The position numbers and the translations under genes are program-made. Shown piece after piece: positions 35,713 through 37,023 of a DNA stretch of 37,023 bases. The DNA comes from DASVXQ01 sp046727955 (GTDB lineage: Bacteria; Actinomycetota; CALGFH01). A model generated the notes under the pieces. It was not told the origin of the DNA and ran no database searches. It was given only the letters and a program-made list of their open reading frames with translations. Location: the NCBI GenBank assembly GCA_046727955.1, contig JBKPDO010000243.1, positions 1-37,023 on the forward strand. Direction: 5' to 3'. Numbering within the stretch: the stretch's first letter is position 1; the number at the start of each line of letters is the position of its first letter.

Positions 35713-37023
35713 TCAACCGTTGTTGTTGCTGCTCACGGCCACGAAGATCACCACGGTGCTGCCTCGCCTCACCTGCTGGCCTCCGCTCGGGGTCTGATTG
35801 ACCACCCGGTTGTCCCTGCTGCGGTTGGCGACCTGGACGTCCTGCCTGAACACCTTGAGGCCAGCCGCCTGGAGCGTCTCGGTCGCCCGGTCGGGTCGCA
35901 TGCCCCGCACGTCGGGGACGGTGACGACGGCCGAGAGGGTCGTCGTCGGGCTCGAGGTCGTCGGCGCCTCGGTGGTGGTCGGCGCCCCGCTCGTCGTCGG
36001 CGCCTCGGTGGTGGCCGGCGCCTGCGTGGTCGGGGGGCTCGTGTCGGGCGGCAGCGTGGTGATCGACGGGAGCGTCGTCGCCGGGACCGGCGGCACCTCC
36101 ACCGCGCGGACCACCACCATGGCCACGATCCCCGCCAGCACCACGGTGGCCAGCACGAGCAGCGCCACTCGCCAGCGGTGAGGGCGCTTCTCGGCGGGCA
36201 GGCCGATCGCGCCGCCGGGCGCACCGTAGCGTGCCGCACGCCCCGGCGTGATGGCGCTGTGGCGATCCATGACGGTCGTCCGGGCGTCCGCGAGCGAGCC
36301 TCGCCCGGCGCCGAGCACCTGCGTCGTCTGGCCGGCCAGCGGCATGCCCGCGGCGACCGGCGCGCCCGCCCTGGCCCGTTCCAGGTCCTGGCGCATCTCC
36401 AGCGCCGTCTGGTACCGGTCCTCCGGCCGCTTGGCCATCGCCTTCAACGTCACCCGCTCCAGCGACACCGGCACGTCCGGGTTCAGCATCCGCGGCGGCG
36501 TGGGATTCTCCTGGACGTGGCGGTAGGCGATCGCCACCGGCGTCGGCCCGGTGAACGGCACCTGCCCCGTCAGCATCTCGTACAGACAGCAGCCAAGGGA
36601 GTAGAGATCGCTCCTGGCGTCCGCTTCGAGGCCCTGGGCCTGCTCGGGCGCGATGTACTGCGCCGTGCCGACCACCGCGGCAGTCTGCGTGATCGACGGC
36701 ACCGCGCTCGCCCGCGCGATGCCAAAGTCCATCACCTTCACCTTGCCATCGGTGGTCAGCATCACATTGCCCGGCTTGACGTCCCGATGCACCACCCCGC
36801 GGGCGTGCGCGCCCGCCAAGGCGCTGGCCACATCGGCGCAGATCTCCATGGCGCGGCTGGGGTGGACCGGCCCCTCCGTGCTGATCACGTCCTTGAGGGT
36901 GCGGCCGGCGACGTACTCCATGACGATGAACCAGGTGTCGTCCTCGGCGCCGGTGTCGAAGACCGCGACGATGTTGGGGTGCGACAGGCTGGCGGCCGCC
37001 TGCGCCTCGCGGCGGAAGCGGGC
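35713..37023 (-). CDS. Transmembrane Ser/Thr protein kinase with one PASTA domain (PknB-like, partial)
   Basis: The gene is cut by the right edge; 436 residues of the C-terminal part are visible. The kinase domain continues from RFRREAQAAASLSHPNIVAV through the hinge FIVMEYVAGRTL, catalytic loop VVHRDVKPGNVML, DFGIARA, activation loop with GTAQYIAPEQAQG, and SDLYSLGCCLYEMLTGQVPF. A juxtamembrane linker, one TM helix (about WRVALLVLATVVLAGIVAMV) and a Thr/Pro-rich extracellular stalk follow. A single PASTA domain (VTVPDVRGMRPDRATETLQA ... VNQTPSGGQQVRRGSTVVIF) ends in SSNNNG. PASTA kinases sense muropeptides or lipid II and control growth and division. PknB usually has four PASTA repeats, so this is a shorter relative. 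It is convergent with the ParA-partner gene. Confidence 0.93.
   Translation of the reverse strand, partial: ARFRREAQAAASLSHPNIVAVFDTGAEDDTWFIVMEYVAGRTLKDVISTEGPVHPSRAMEICADVASALAGAHARGVVHRDVKPGNVMLTTDGKVKVMDFGIARASAVPSITQTAAVVGTAQYIAPEQAQGLEADARSDLYSLGCCLYEMLTGQVPFTGPTPVAIAYRHVQENPTPPRMLNPDVPVSLERVTLKAMAKRPEDRYQTALEMRQDLERARAGAPVAAGMPLAGQTTQVLGAGRGSLADARTTVMDRHSAITPGRAARYGAPGGAIGLPAEKRPHRWRVALLVLATVVLAGIVAMVVVRAVEVPPVPATTLPSITTLPPDTSPPTTQAPATTEAPTTSGAPTTTEAPTTSSPTTTLSAVVTVPDVRGMRPDRATETLQAAGLKVFRQDVQVANRSRDNRVVNQTPSGGQQVRRGSTVVIFVAVSSNNNG

Overview
This is a GC-rich actinobacterial-type chromosome segment (Actinomycetota; I cannot place it below phylum). The evidence is the very high G+C content, frequent GTG and TTG starts, a PknB-like PASTA kinase, and an ilvB-ilvN-ilvC-serA-leuB ... 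FAH ... gltX-tRNA-Gln-tRNA-Glu order. From memory, that order matches the conserved branched-chain amino acid (BCAA) neighbourhood of Mycobacterium and Streptomyces.

Layout. 1-1640: right end of an integrated element, with a tyrosine integrase facing the 3' end of tRNA-Glu(CUC), the likely attachment site. 1641-3369: tRNA-Glu, tRNA-Gln and gltX, transcribed leftward. 3422-4976: a dispersed palindromic repeat, an Asp-box beta-propeller protein and a MoaD/ThiS-like small protein. 5001-7198: an MFS drug exporter with an overlapping TetR regulator and a candidate operator. 7248-11232: a tightly coupled leftward operon (acyl-CoA-dehydrogenase-like protein, methyltransferase, type III polyketide synthase) ending with an FAH-family hydrolase. 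11406-11952: an internally deleted MFS relic and an AT-richer intergenic stretch. 11953-19108: an orphan sensor kinase, a secreted glycoamylase-like protein, a sugar-ABC-permease relic, threonine dehydratase, a second orphan kinase and a Thr/Ser/Pro-rich surface protein.

19234-30807 is the core of the window: one long leftward BCAA/serine gene run of ilvB, ilvN, ilvC, serA, leuA, a small ORF, leuB, ilvE and cimA. It is preceded by a textbook attenuator: an 11-codon leader peptide containing Leu-Val-Leu-Ile, a 10-bp pause hairpin, and an intrinsic terminator. The products supply acetohydroxyacids and their reduction (IlvBN, IlvC), citramalate and isopropylmalate chemistry (CimA, LeuA, LeuB), transamination (IlvE) and 3-phosphoglycerate oxidation (SerA). 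ilvD and leuCD are not in the window. The junctions of this run, and several coding regions, carry short tandem duplications. Examples are a 2 x 54-bp unit between ilvB and ilvN that forms two back-to-back 17-aa micro-ORFs, and a 2 x 84-bp palindromic-element insertion in frame inside leuB.

30861-37023: a divergent AbiE-type toxin-antitoxin pair with a palindromic operator, a quinone-oxidoreductase-like gene, a truncated sigma factor gene, an orphan ParA with a ribbon-helix-helix partner carrying three [YF]NxLDxL motifs, and a transmembrane PASTA Ser/Thr kinase cut by the window edge.

The most interesting candidates are the palindromic repeat shared by an intergenic region and leuB, the ilvB-ilvN micro-ORF chain, the ParA/triple-motif partner, and the Asp-box propeller plus MoaD-like pair. 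All assignments come from reading the sequence; no database search was run.
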